A stretch of DNA of 64,000 nucleotides from UBA7702 sp040776805 (GCA_040776805.1 JAXGZS010000004.1:62001-126000); one strand, 5' to 3'. Numbered from the stretch's first letter, positions 1-9,245 are shown. Made by a program: numbers and translations. Notes: generated from the letters alone by a model not told the origin.

Positions 1-929
1 GCTACCCCTAAATTTCGCATTTGCGCTGCGGCAAAAGCGGCGCCATCGGCTAATTTCACCGTGCACGGCGGTGCACACATAATATGTTCAGCACAAAATA
101 CCTGCGCTTTATTGGCGTTATTGATGAATTTCTCGACGTATGCGTCTGCCGGATGGGAAGTCATCCCCTCCGGCGTTGCCGTTTGAATCATTTTGCCGTC
201 TTTCATGATGGAAATGGTATCCCCGAGTTTAAAGGCCTCGTTGATATCATGGGTAATAAAAACCACTGTTTTATTGAGCTTTTTCTGAAGCAATAGTAGT
301 TCCTTTTGCATATCATTGCGTACCAGGGGGTCCAGGGCGGAAAAGGGCTCGTCCATGAGTAATACCTCGGGATCGTTGGCCAACGCCCGGGCAATGCCGA
401 CGCGCTGGCGCATCCCGCCGCTTAAGTTGGCAATGCTCTTATGCTCCCAACCTTTTAAGCCCACCATGGCAATGATTTCTCTTGCTTTCTCTTCCCGCTT
501 CGCTTTGGGGACGCCGCGGACCTCAAGTCCGTAAGCCACGTTTGATAAAACATCCCGATGAGACATCAGACCAAAGTTTTGGAATACCATGGAGATCTGG
601 TTTCGTCGGTAATGCAAAAGTTCTTTTTTGCTGAATTCTTGTATATCCTGGCCTTCATAAAAGACTTTCCCCGATGTCGGTCGGTTTAAACCGTTGAGGC
701 AGCGCACAAGGGTCGATTTGCCGGAACCGGACAGTCCGATCAAAACGTAGATTTTCTTACGTTCCACGGCAAAGGAAACATGATCGATGGCGACGGTAAC
801 ACCGGTTTGCCGAAAGATCTCCTCTTTGCCGAGACCTTCTTTTAGCAGGGCTTGCGCCGCCTCTTGATTGGCGCCGTATAATTTATATAGATGTTCCGCT
901 CTGATAATGATATCTTTTTCGTCACTCAT
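1..929 (-). CDS. opuAA: Glycine betaine/proline-type ABC transporter ATPase (partial)
   Basis: ATP-hydrolysing subunit of a quaternary-amine (osmoprotectant) importer acting at the inner face of the membrane. Read from the minus strand, starting at the ATG at 929. The translation shows Walker A (GLSGSGKST, about residue 65), the ABC signature LSGGMRQRVGIARA, and Walker B with D-loop (LLMDEPFSALDP). The N-terminal extension before Walker A is typical of ProV/OpuAA. After the nucleotide-binding domain the chain continues into what should be the CBS-domain region, but the window edge cuts it, so the C-terminus is missing. Its ATG overlaps the stop of the permease gene by 4 bp (ATGA), showing translational coupling. 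The family assignment is secure; the substrate (glycine betaine, proline or a related betaine) is inferred. Confidence 0.93.
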   Translation of the reverse strand, partial: MSDEKDIIIRAEHLYKLYGANQEAAQALLKEGLGKEEIFRQTGVTVAIDHVSFAVERKKIYVLIGLSGSGKSTLVRCLNGLNRPTSGKVFYEGQDIQEFSKKELLHYRRNQISMVFQNFGLMSHRDVLSNVAYGLEVRGVPKAKREEKAREIIAMVGLKGWEHKSIANLSGGMRQRVGIARALANDPEVLLMDEPFSALDPLVRNDMQKELLLLQKKLNKTVVFITHDINEAFKLGDTISIMKDGKMIQTATPEGMTSHPADAYVEKFINNANKAQVFCAEHIMCAPPCTVKLADGAAFAAAQMRNLGV

Positions 930-1792
930 TCTGTCTCCCCATCACTTTTTACGACTTCCTGTGTGAGCCGATCAATGACAATGGCCACAATCACAATGGC
1001 GATACCGGCGGCAAACCCCCGACCGCTATCAAGACGGTTGATGCCGATGATGACTTCGGAACCGAGGCCGGTTGCCCCAATCATTGAACAGGTCACCACC
1101 ATGGCAATGGCCATCATGATCGTTTGATTCACACCGGTCATAATCGTCGCCATGGCCTGGGGAATTTGCACTTTCATCAACGTCTGCATTTTTGTAGAGC
1201 CAAAGGCTTGGGCCGCTTCCACCACTTCACCGTTGACCTGCTGAATGCCGTGGCAGGTCAGACGCACAATGGGAGGCACCGCATAAATCGTCGTGGCAAT
1301 TACCGCCGGCACATTGCCAAGGCCCAGCAACATCACGGCGGGAATCAGGTAGACAAAACTCGGCATCGTCTGCATCAAATCAAGGATCGGGCGGACAAGG
1401 GCATGGCCTTTTTGACTGAAGGCAATAAAAACGCCAACGGGAAAGCCCAGCAGCAGTGAGATGATCACCGAGGCCATAACGATGGTAAGCGTTTGGTTCA
1501 TCAGGTTCCAAAGACCCATGGCGCCGATAAAGAACAATAAGGCTGTATATAGAATTGCCCTGATCCATTTATGAGTCGCTTTTAACGTAAGCGCAAACAC
1601 AAGGATCAGCAGCACCCACCAGGGGATATGATTGACGACGGCGCCGATACCGTCCAGCAGCCCCCGCAATATACCGGTCAAGCCATCAAAAAAGCCGCTC
1701 CAATGAACCACCATATACTGAATTCCGTCATCAATCGGCTGTCTAATATCAACGGCGACCTGCTCAGGAAATGTCAAAATCCAATCCGGCAT
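926..1792 (-). CDS. opuAB: Glycine betaine/proline-type ABC transporter permease
   Basis: Membrane subunit (288 aa) of the same importer. It has the ProW/OpuAB architecture: a hydrophilic N-terminus, several transmembrane helices, and the inner-membrane-component domain with the EAA-type cytoplasmic loop (EAAQAFGSTKMQTLMKVQIP) that contacts the ATPase. It lies between the binding-protein gene (15-bp gap) and the ATPase gene (4-bp overlap), so the order of transcription is binding protein, permease, ATPase. A binding protein as a separate gene, not fused to the permease, is the common Bacillota OpuA layout. Confidence 0.93.
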   Translation of the reverse strand: MPDWILTFPEQVAVDIRQPIDDGIQYMVVHWSGFFDGLTGILRGLLDGIGAVVNHIPWWVLLILVFALTLKATHKWIRAILYTALLFFIGAMGLWNLMNQTLTIVMASVIISLLLGFPVGVFIAFSQKGHALVRPILDLMQTMPSFVYLIPAVMLLGLGNVPAVIATTIYAVPPIVRLTCHGIQQVNGEVVEAAQAFGSTKMQTLMKVQIPQAMATIMTGVNQTIMMAIAMVVTCSMIGATGLGSEVIIGINRLDSGRGFAAGIAIVIVAIVIDRLTQEVVKSDGETE

Positions 1793-1807
1793 ATCAATGC
1801 ACCTCTA

Positions 1808-2830
1808 TCATTCAGCCAATGCTTCACGTACCAATTGGGCCTTATCTCCAGGCAGCCATTGATCAAGCAAATCATCGTGTTTATGCAAAAACCATTTTGC
1901 GGCGTCCTCATAGCTTGCATCGTTATCGTTGATATAAGCAAGGGCTTCCGCCGTGAAATCACTGGAGGTCTGATAATTGCTTAAAAATGCACAAAACTCC
2001 GGCGCTTCTTCATAAAACGCGCTGTTGACACAAACGGTCACCCGTACGCTGGGGCAAGCGCAGGCCCCTTTTTCATAATCCGCCTCATCATAGGGATTAT
2101 CTTCCAATAATACCAGGTCGTATTTCCCCGTAATCCAGGTCGGCGTCCAATAATAAGCAACGATGGCTTCCCCTTTTTCATAAGCGGAAGCGATGGCCGC
2201 CGCCAAAGCCGAATCGGAACCGGGATCCACATAGTTATAGTTGCTGTCAAGGCCGTAATATTCATATTTTGCGCGCATCACTTCATCCACTTCCCAGCCG
2301 GACATCGCCCCATAAATCCGCCCTTTGTCAGGGTCGTCGGGATCTTTGAAGACGCTGCTGTATGCTTTAAGATCAGCTACGGTTTTTAACTCCGGAGCTG
2401 AAGCTTTGATGCCCCGGGAGGAGTCGCCTTCGATGACGTAACGAGGCACGTAAAACCCTTGGGCGTTATCGTCGTAATTAACGGAAAGCTCCTTGATGGT
2501 TCCGTCTTCGACATCCTCGTCATAAGTGGCGATGTTGTTGGACCAAGTTTCCATGTAAACGTCAATGTCACCGCTCTTTAAACCGCTGTAAGTAACCGCT
2601 GTTGAACCGGAGACCTCTTCCGCATCGATATCGTAAGCCGTTTCCCCGATAAACATCGCCACGGCGTCATGAATTTTCACACTGTCCCAACCGGGATCGC
2701 CAAAAACAACCTTGATCTTCCCGCCGGCGCTGCTTTCCTCCGAATTGCCGCTACAGCCTGAAACTGCCAGCAAAAGCGAAATACTCAATACCGCACATAA
2801 AATATATAAAAATGATTTTTTTCTCATTGC
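1808..2830 (-). CDS. opuAC: Glycine betaine/proline-type substrate-binding lipoprotein
   Basis: Extracellular binding protein (340 aa) that delivers substrate to the OpuA-like permease. The N-terminus is a lipoprotein signal: MRKK, a hydrophobic stretch, then LAVSGC, so Cys is acylated. The mature part matches OpuAC/ProX type proteins, with aromatic residues such as the GDPGWDS and YYWTPTW motifs that could form the cation-pi cage for a quaternary amine. The reading frame extends upstream to a GTG at 2842, but the run of G eight bases before the ATG at 2830 fits a ribosome-binding site, and the signal peptide begins cleanly there. It is the first gene of the operon and follows a long leader that contains a terminator hairpin. 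Confidence 0.9.
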   Translation of the reverse strand, partial: AMRKKSFLYILCAVLSISLLLAVSGCSGNSEESSAGGKIKVVFGDPGWDSVKIHDAVAMFIGETAYDIDAEEVSGSTAVTYSGLKSGDIDVYMETWSNNIATYDEDVEDGTIKELSVNYDDNAQGFYVPRYVIEGDSSRGIKASAPELKTVADLKAYSSVFKDPDDPDKGRIYGAMSGWEVDEVMRAKYEYYGLDSNYNYVDPGSDSALAAAIASAYEKGEAIVAYYWTPTWITGKYDLVLLEDNPYDEADYEKGACACPSVRVTVCVNSAFYEEAPEFCAFLSNYQTSSDFTAEALAYINDNDASYEDAAKWFLHKHDDLLDQWLPGDKAQLVREALAE

Positions 2831-3043
2831 CATAACCCCCACACATTGATTTTTTTATAAAACTCCCAGTTGAAGACAGTTGGGAAACGAAAATACGATG
2901 ATCCTGTTTTTGCGTTTCCTCTCATGATTTCCATAATAGCCGGAGCATTCACAAAACCTACCTTGGCCGATCCATGAAAGAGATTTTTTATCGACTGAAA
3001 GGAACCGACGAATTTGATCGATCCGGCATATTCCACATCCCAC

Positions 3044-3109
3044 TCAGCGGCCCGGGATTACAATTGAGCCGGATATATGACCACAGTAAAGTCCCCCCAT
3101 CCATTTCAT
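3044..3109 (-). CDS. Possible 21-residue leader peptide
   Basis: A short frame in the opuAC leader begins with ATG at 3109 after an excellent Shine-Dalgarno (GGGAGGTGAGG) and ends with TGA at 3044. The predicted peptide is MKWMGGLYCGHISGS followed by six more residues. It starts just downstream of the leader terminator. No family is recognised. It may be a leader peptide, the remains of a gene, or chance. The strong ribosome-binding site is the only reason to list it. Confidence 0.3.
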   Translation of the reverse strand: MKWMGGLYCGHISGSIVIPGR

Positions 3110-3133
3110 AAGCCTCACCTCCCGTCTTGATAT

Positions 3134-3184
3134 TAAAAAAAAATGAGGCGCCTGATTACGAATCAAACACCTCAAACATTTGAG
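3134..3184 (-). promoter_or_regulatory. Terminator/anti-terminator pair in the opuAC leader
   Basis: On the minus strand a 14-bp stem (arms within 3144-3174, with two G-U pairs) is followed by a run of T (3134-3143), which makes an intrinsic terminator inside the leader. A second hairpin, the 14-bp palindrome CTCAAACATTTGAG at 3171-3184, shares bases 3171-3174 with the first arm of the terminator, so the two folds exclude each other. This is the usual arrangement of an attenuator; the signal it senses is unknown. Confidence 0.5.
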
Positions 3185-3309
3185 TTAATACATCGCTAAG
3201 ATGACATAGCTTGTATAAAAATCGTAACGGGTACTAAAAAGTATACGAATATTACCATCTCATATACGTATGAAACAGTACGCAAACTATATGTAGTACC
3301 CCTAAAATT

Positions 3310-3338
3310 ATTCTAACATACCGTTTTTAAAAAGGCAA
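3310..3338 (-). promoter_or_regulatory. Promoter of the opuA-like operon
   Basis: TTGCCT (3333-3338), an 18-bp spacer, and TAGAAT (3310-3315) with an extended TGT before the -10. Transcription would start near 3303, giving a leader of about 470 nt before opuAC. Confidence 0.55.
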
Positions 3339-3551
3339 GACAATTTTATCAATTTTGTTCAAGAAATTTAACACCTCATCATCGACCCGTTCATCATTGA
3401 TGAACCCAATCGGGCATGAAAAATCAGCGCAAAGCCCCTTATCCGACCATATGTTAAGACAACGCTAAAAAAGCAAAGAGAGGCGGGGATTCCCCAGAGG
3501 TTACAGGTTGACATTTTGTTAAGCAGAAATTACAAACCTCTTCTATAAAAG

Positions 3552-3592
3552 CAAAAAATTAAAAATCCCTCCTGCCCACGGGGGCAGGAGGG
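3552..3592 (-). terminator. Terminator of the SLH surface-protein gene
   Basis: Perfect 11-bp GC-rich stem (3567-3577 with 3582-3592) and a short loop, followed on the minus strand by a T-rich tract, directly after the stop codon of the 1004-residue protein gene. Confidence 0.85.
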
Positions 3593-3600
3593 AGTCCATC

Positions 3601-6600
3601 TCAATCGCTTTCTGTAAAGCAAACCAGGAACCGATGGATCAGCGCCGCGGCCTGGGCCCGAATGGCGCCGTTTTGAGGGCTGAGGCTCGTGGCGGAAGTG
3701 CCTTTTAGCAAACCGTTGGCATTGGCCCATTTCACCGCGGTCAGTGCGTAAGCGCTGATATGGCCGGCGTCGGTGAAACCGCTCAGGTCGGCGCTGCCGC
3801 TGACATCATATCCTTTATAGACCGCGTAACGGTAAAGGATCGTAGCAAATTGCTCCCTTGTGATCACATCCTTCGGACCGAATTTGTTCTGACCGTAACC
3901 TTTGACAATATTCTGTTTTGCCGCCCAAGCTACGGCAGCGGCGTAATACGCGTCATCCGCCACATCGGCAAAGGACACGGCAGAGGCGGAAACGGGTTTT
4001 CCTTCCATCCGCCATAAGATCGTGACGAGCGCACCGCGGCTGATATAATCGCCGGGGCTGAAAGTATCCTCTCCGGTACCGATCATCAGTCCTTTTTCGT
4101 AAACATACATGACATCATCAACATACCAACGGCCTTCAAGAACATCGCGGAAGGGATTATTCATCTGCTGCACCCAGGAAACACCGTCCCAAGTAAAGTC
4201 CTTTACGCCGTCATGATAAGTTGCGCCGTCAGGGATTTGATATTGTAATGAGAGGACTATACCGGGGCAATGGGCCGCTGCGCCGTCGGCGTCAAAATAA
4301 ACGTATATCGTTTTTTCTCCGTCGATTAGATTCACGTATAAACTGGGATCATCTCCACTGCCATTGGCCGTGATTTTTTTATTTTCGTCCCAGGTAACAC
4401 CGGCGCTGTCGCCATAGGAAAGGTAATAATCCGTACCGTTTACGCCGGTTAAGCCATTAAAGTAAACGCCGAGATATACGCCCTTTGCCGCCGCGCCGCC
4501 CTGTTCATAGGTGAGAGCATCGGCAGCGGTGACGGTATAGTGACTGGAACCGTCATCCGTAAAATTCCCCAAGTTCGTGCTGCCCGCTGTCACGCCAAGG
4601 GCTAACTGAAATTGGACGCAGGCATAGTCCTTTGCGTCGGCAAGGGAAACCGCCGCCAGATGCTGGGCGTCGACGCCGCCGAAGACACGGCAGGCCAACA
4701 TATCACAGGCAAAACCGGCGGGATCGGCGCAGGTCGCCGCAGTGAAGGTGGCGGTCTTCGCCAAAGCGCCCAAATTCACCGTAACGATGCCGTTAGACGC
4801 ATAATTCCCGGCAGAGGCAACATTGATGTTACCGTTCTTTGCCGCCAAACTTGCGCTTTCCGCAAAAACCGCGCCGCTGCCCCGGTTGACCGCGGAAAGA
4901 TCCGTTGCCGCACGCAGGGTGGCGGTGCCAATGAGGAGCGGGTTCGTGCTGTTTCCGGATAAATCAATGGAGCCGTGCTGTGAGGTAAAATCCGCGGTAC
5001 CGCCAACACAGAGACCGTTACCGCCCTCTGCCGTCGCGGTCAGGGTAATATCACCGTACGCCGTGATTTCCCCAGAGCAATCGTTTTCAGGCGCGATGGC
5101 CGCGCCGGTCAGCGCCACTGACCCCGTCGTTGATGTAATATCGATATCACCAAAAACCGCCATACCATTGTCGCCTTGATTGGTGAGGGAAACATTGCCC
5201 TTCGCCTTAATTTCCGTATCTCCTGCCACCAGGGGGGTATTGGAATCGCAAAGCAGCGTAACCTTACCGTTGTCGGAGGTCAGATTTGCCGAACCGCCAA
5301 TGGCAAAGCCCCCCACCGCCGCGCAGGTAATCGCGATATCACCTTGGGCCTGGACGGTTGTGGTTCCCACGATGACCGGACTGTTAAGAGCATTCCCGGT
5401 CACCATGACGTTACCCGCGCCGGAGTTCAAAGTGGCGCTGGTGCCCAAGGCAATGCCAACATCATTATTGATGACAACATCCGTTTTCGCGGCAATCGCC
5501 GCCGTGCCGCCAATGGTGGGGCTCCCCGACGCCGAAGTCACGGTTACGCCCCCCATAGTGGAGGTTAAAGTTGCCGCACCAGCCACGGCCATACCGCCGT
5601 CCGTGTTTAAAATGGTGATATCACCGTAAGCGCTGACCGTGGCGGTAGAAGCGATGACTGGACTAGCTCCGCCACCGCTCACCAGTACACTGTCATTTTC
5701 CGATGTCAACTCCGTGGGCCCGGCGAAAACCATATAGTTTTCATTGGTCAAATGGAGCGCGCCTTTCGCCGTCATTTCCGTAGCGCCGAGAAAAGCGGGA
5801 GAGGTACCCTGGGAGCTCCCGGTGATCCCACCGTTTTGGGAAGTGATCTCCGCAGTACCCGTCACGATACTGCCCGTGCCCTTGTTTTCAAGGGTCACGT
5901 CGTCATAGGCGTTTAGTGTAAGATTGCCCACAACGGTGGGAGTGCTGCCTGTGGCGCTTACCGTGACTTCTCCGTTTTCCGAAGTGAGTTCGGTATTCCC
6001 GGAAACCGCAAAAAAGTTCGCGCTGGTGATACCAATATCCCCGCCTGCCGTAAGGTCGAGATCACCGATGACAGTCGGCGCGGCGCCGGTGCCCGACAGA
6101 GCAACCTCCCCGTCGACATCGCAGGTGAGCGCTGTGTTAACGACAATGTTAGCGGAACTGACCGTCAGATCGCCTGCTCCCGTGATATCCAACGCGCCGT
6201 TGGCATAAATACCCAATACGCCGGCCGCGGTTTCCGTTACCGATAAACCGCCGTCATTGACCAGGATATCAAGATCGGACATACAGAGGATGCCGCCTTG
6301 ATACGTTGAGCCGCCGGCGCTGTGTACACCATAGGTCGTAACGTCCAAACCGTCAACGGTCAGGGTATATCCCTCCGCGGTATCATAGGTTACGGAAAAC
6401 AGGTGGTTGCCGGCAGTGGCTCCCGTTTGGGTGAATTCCGTCGCCGGACTGGCCCCTTCATCCTTTAGCCAGTAGGTGGTACCTTCCTGGGCGGCAGTAA
6501 CATTGGTGTTACCGACATAAAGTACCGCAGCATCCGCTGCGCTTACACCGGCGCTTACCGTCAGTAGAAAGCAGAATACAGCGAAGATGGAAAAGATGGT

Positions 6601-6615
6601 GGAAATTCTTTTCAT
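3601..6615 (-). CDS. Large repeat-containing SLH surface protein
   Basis: Secreted 1004-residue protein of unknown role. It has a signal peptide (MKRISTIFSIFAVFCFLLTV, cleavage probably after VSA). About residues 130-600 contain some ten imperfect repeats of 40-60 residues with the pattern ELTSENGEVTVSATGSTPTV then a Gly/Ala/Asn-rich strand, as expected for a parallel beta-helix like filamentous adhesins. A middle domain (about 610-810) is unassigned. The last 185 residues hold three SLH modules (NPFRDV, SFADV and SGFTDA starts), which would bind pyruvylated secondary cell-wall polymer. It stands alone with its own promoter and terminator. Adhesin or S-layer-associated role is inference; no catalytic motif was seen. 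Confidence 0.85.
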   Translation of the reverse strand: MKRISTIFSIFAVFCFLLTVSAGVSAADAAVLYVGNTNVTAAQEGTTYWLKDEGASPATEFTQTGATAGNHLFSVTYDTAEGYTLTVDGLDVTTYGVHSAGGSTYQGGILCMSDLDILVNDGGLSVTETAAGVLGIYANGALDITGAGDLTVSSANIVVNTALTCDVDGEVALSGTGAAPTVIGDLDLTAGGDIGITSANFFAVSGNTELTSENGEVTVSATGSTPTVVGNLTLNAYDDVTLENKGTGSIVTGTAEITSQNGGITGSSQGTSPAFLGATEMTAKGALHLTNENYMVFAGPTELTSENDSVLVSGGGASPVIASTATVSAYGDITILNTDGGMAVAGAATLTSTMGGVTVTSASGSPTIGGTAAIAAKTDVVINNDVGIALGTSATLNSGAGNVMVTGNALNSPVIVGTTTVQAQGDIAITCAAVGGFAIGGSANLTSDNGKVTLLCDSNTPLVAGDTEIKAKGNVSLTNQGDNGMAVFGDIDITSTTGSVALTGAAIAPENDCSGEITAYGDITLTATAEGGNGLCVGGTADFTSQHGSIDLSGNSTNPLLIGTATLRAATDLSAVNRGSGAVFAESASLAAKNGNINVASAGNYASNGIVTVNLGALAKTATFTAATCADPAGFACDMLACRVFGGVDAQHLAAVSLADAKDYACVQFQLALGVTAGSTNLGNFTDDGSSHYTVTAADALTYEQGGAAAKGVYLGVYFNGLTGVNGTDYYLSYGDSAGVTWDENKKITANGSGDDPSLYVNLIDGEKTIYVYFDADGAAAHCPGIVLSLQYQIPDGATYHDGVKDFTWDGVSWVQQMNNPFRDVLEGRWYVDDVMYVYEKGLMIGTGEDTFSPGDYISRGALVTILWRMEGKPVSASAVSFADVADDAYYAAAVAWAAKQNIVKGYGQNKFGPKDVITREQFATILYRYAVYKGYDVSGSADLSGFTDAGHISAYALTAVKWANANGLLKGTSATSLSPQNGAIRAQAAALIHRFLVCFTESD

Positions 6616-6677
6616 GCCTCATATGACCTCCATTCGTCAGTACTGCCACAGCGTGGCACCAAATAGGATCTGATTTG

Positions 6678-6706
6678 ATTATAAGTCCGCGCCTGTCCTT
6701 TTGCAA
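6678..6706 (-). promoter_or_regulatory. Promoter of the SLH surface-protein gene
   Basis: TTGCAA (6701-6706), a 17-bp spacer and a consensus TATAAT (6678-6683), 62 bp upstream of the start codon on the minus strand. Confidence 0.75.
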
Positions 6707-6764
6707 TCACGGATTTCTGCACTTTTATGTGATCATATGATGTCCAAATTACAAAAGAAGCCCG

Positions 6765-6803
6765 CAAAAAAAGCCGGCTTCCGATTCACAGTCAGAAGCC
6801 GAC
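6765..6803 (-). terminator. Terminator of the niaR-nadABC operon
   Basis: Stem made by GTCGGCTTC and GAAGCCGGC (minus strand) with a T7 run after it, 12 bp beyond the nadC stop codon. Confidence 0.85.
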
Positions 6804-6815
6804 CCACCAGCACGA

Positions 6816-7658
6816 TCAGAGGTTGCCGTCAATGGTAAACCTTAGGGAAATATCCATGGCGCGGATACTGTGGGTCAACGCGCCGACGGAAATGAGATCC
6901 ACGCCGGTGGCGGCCACCGCTTTTAAATCCCTTTCTCCCATATTGCCGGAGGCCTCCACCAAGGCCCTGCCGTTGATCAAAGCGACGGCTTGCTTCATCT
7001 CTTTTAGGCTCATGTTGTCCAGCATGATCACGTCGACGCCGCAGGAGAGCGCCTCTTCGATCTGGGCAAAGGTCTCAACCTCCACCTCAATTTTGAGAAG
7101 ATGGGAAGCTGCCCCTTTGGCTTGCGCCGCTGCTTTACAAAGGCCGCCCGCGGCCACGATGTGATTATCCTTGATCAATATGCCGTCGGTCAAATTAAAA
7201 CGGTGGTTGCGGCCGCCGCCGACGCGCACCGCGTATTTTGCCAGAGAGCGCAGTCCCGGCACGGTCTTCCGGGTGTCGGTGATCACCGCTTTGGTGCCGG
7301 CCACTTGTTCCACCGCATCTCTGGTTCGGGTGGCAATCCCGGAAAGCAGCTGCAAAAAATTGAGGGCGACCCGTTCTCCGGTTAAGATCACCGCGGCGGG
7401 ACCGGAAATCTCGGCAATCACATCGCCTTTTCGCACCGAACTCCCTTCCTCGACTCTCGCTGTGACCAGGACATCAGCATCGAGGAGTTCAAAGACCCGC
7501 ACCAAAACGGGGAGACCGCAAATCACGCCGTCTTCCTTGGCGATGAACTTGCCCCGGGCCAATGTTCCCGGCGTCACCGTGGCCCTGGTGGTGATATCGC
7601 CGTTGCCGATATCTTCCCGCAAGGCCCCCTTGATCAGCTCATCATAAAGATGTTCCAT
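6816..7658 (-). CDS. nadC: Nicotinate-nucleotide pyrophosphorylase (quinolinate phosphoribosyltransferase)
   Basis: Cytosolic enzyme (280 aa) that joins quinolinate and PRPP with decarboxylation to give nicotinate mononucleotide, the third de novo NAD step. The family signatures include REDIGNGDITT near the N-terminus, the TRKTVPGLR substrate-binding segment, and IEVEVE with MLDNM in the barrel. The frame is open to 7697, but the start at 7658 has GGGAGGA eight bases upstream and gives the normal family length. It overlaps the end of nadB by 17 bp and is the last gene of the operon. Confidence 0.95.
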   Translation of the reverse strand: MEHLYDELIKGALREDIGNGDITTRATVTPGTLARGKFIAKEDGVICGLPVLVRVFELLDADVLVTARVEEGSSVRKGDVIAEISGPAAVILTGERVALNFLQLLSGIATRTRDAVEQVAGTKAVITDTRKTVPGLRSLAKYAVRVGGGRNHRFNLTDGILIKDNHIVAAGGLCKAAAQAKGAASHLLKIEVEVETFAQIEEALSCGVDVIMLDNMSLKEMKQAVALINGRALVEASGNMGERDLKAVAATGVDLISVGALTHSIRAMDISLRFTIDGNL

Positions 7659-9225
7659 TTTCGTTTCCTCCCTGCCCTCTTTCATCCCTGCGTTCATGGG
7701 CGCCCAGACTCTTTTTCCGGGCCAAAGCGGCCTCCAAAATCTCTTTGGCGACGAGAGCCTTATGATGGGTCGTCACAGCCGCCGACGTCGACAGGGCCGC
7801 CGCGTCCAACGCCGAGACGATTTCCTCAAGGCGTGATCTGGCTTTTGCCAAAGCGACACCGTTACGGACAATGCCGCAGTCTCTTGTCATCAGGAAACGG
7901 ATTTCCCGGTCAAAGTCCGCAAAATCCGCGAAAGTCCCTTTTTGCTCCTCTTGCCCCCTGCTTTCACTCTTGGGACGAAAAAAGGCGGCGCCGTTGATAT
8001 GGCGGGCGCAGCGCCGACCAAAAACAAGGCATTCCAGCAAGGAGTTGCTGGCCAAACGGTTGGCGCCATGAACGCCGGTACAGGCGGCTTCGCCGCAGGC
8101 GTAAAGACCTTCCAGGTTGGTTTTAGCGTTAAGATCCGTCTTGATTCCGCCCATGAAATAATGCTGTACCGGCAAAACGGGAATCCATTCTTTGGCCATG
8201 TCGATGCCTCTGGCCAAACAAGCACCGTAAATCGTGGGAAACCGCTTTTTCAGGACGTCCGCTGCCGTTTTGGTCATATCCAGATAGACGTTGGCGCTGC
8301 CTTCTTTTTTCATTTCAGCATCAATGGCCCGGGCAACGATGTCCCTGGGGGCCAGATCCTTCAGGGGGTTTACCTTGGCCATAAAAGCCTCCCCTTGCCG
8401 ATTTCTGATGATGCCCCCCTCCCCTCGCAGGGATTCGGAAATCAGGAAATAGCGGCCGTTCTCATCGGGATAGAGGAAGGCGGTGGGGTGAAACTGGACG
8501 AATTCCATATCTTGCAAAACAGCGCCGGCCCGGCGGGCCGCGGCGATGCCGTCCCCAGAAAGACAGCGGTCATTGGTGCTCTTTTCGTAAATCTGACCGA
8601 TACCGCCGGTGGCGATCACCACTTTGGAGGCGGCAAAATAATAGGGAACACCCCTTTGATCCATGGCCGTGACACCGTCAACAGCGTCCTCTGCGACAAC
8701 GATATCGCAAAGGCACATACCGTTAAAGAATTTTAGCTTGGGCCGTGCCGCGGCAAGCTCATAGAGGGAGCGGGTCAGGTATTTCCCCGTAGCGTCGCCG
8801 CCGCAATGGAGAATGCGGTTTTCGCTGTGGCCGCCTTCCCGGGTCAACAGAAAACGGCCCTTTGCCCGGTCGAAAGGAACCCCATAGCGCAGCAGCTCCT
8901 CTATATTATCCCAGGCTTCCTCCACCAGAACGCGGACAGCGGCTTCGTCGCAATGACCCGCCCCGGCCACCAGGGTATCGTGAAAATGCTTTTCCCGGTG
9001 ATCAAAAAAGCCCGCAGCGTCCCCATCGTTGACAGCGGCGATACCGCCTTGGGCATACATGGAATCGCAGCACTCGACACCGGCTTTGTTCAGCAGGGCG
9101 CAGGAAAGTTTTGGATCCAGTTGCAGGGCGGTATAAAGCCCCGCCGCGCCGCTGCCGACGATGACAACATCACAGGAAAACCGGTTCATATCATTTAGAT
9201 TAACATTTGTCAAATATCGCCTCAT
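7642..9225 (-). CDS. nadB: L-aspartate oxidase
   Basis: FAD enzyme (about 527 aa) that oxidises L-aspartate to iminoaspartate for NadA. In anaerobes fumarate rather than oxygen is the likely acceptor. The dinucleotide-binding motif VIVGSGAAGL lies near the N-terminus. Also present are the succinate-dehydrogenase-family segments YAQGGIA, the substrate loop with HRE-like residues, GGIKTDLNAKT and GLYACGEAACTGVHGANRLA. A possible TTG start lies at 9243; the ATG at 9225 with a purine-rich upstream segment is preferred, and ATG 9189 remains possible. It is coupled tightly to nadA (upstream) and nadC (downstream overlap). Confidence 0.95.
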   Translation of the reverse strand: MRRYLTNVNLNDMNRFSCDVVIVGSGAAGLYTALQLDPKLSCALLNKAGVECCDSMYAQGGIAAVNDGDAAGFFDHREKHFHDTLVAGAGHCDEAAVRVLVEEAWDNIEELLRYGVPFDRAKGRFLLTREGGHSENRILHCGGDATGKYLTRSLYELAAARPKLKFFNGMCLCDIVVAEDAVDGVTAMDQRGVPYYFAASKVVIATGGIGQIYEKSTNDRCLSGDGIAAARRAGAVLQDMEFVQFHPTAFLYPDENGRYFLISESLRGEGGIIRNRQGEAFMAKVNPLKDLAPRDIVARAIDAEMKKEGSANVYLDMTKTAADVLKKRFPTIYGACLARGIDMAKEWIPVLPVQHYFMGGIKTDLNAKTNLEGLYACGEAACTGVHGANRLASNSLLECLVFGRRCARHINGAAFFRPKSESRGQEEQKGTFADFADFDREIRFLMTRDCGIVRNGVALAKARSRLEEIVSALDAAALSTSAAVTTHHKALVAKEILEAALARKKSLGAHERRDERGQGGNENGTSL

Positions 9226-9245
9226 ATTCACTCTTTTCCACAAAC

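Noticed and set aside
2824..3036. 62-70 codon minus-strand frames in the opuAC leader
   Set aside because: Two frames overlap each other and the signal-peptide start, have no good ribosome-binding site and no recognisable product.
7942..8736. 264-codon frame opposite nadB
   Set aside because: Antisense to a complete, well-conserved enzyme; no start signals.
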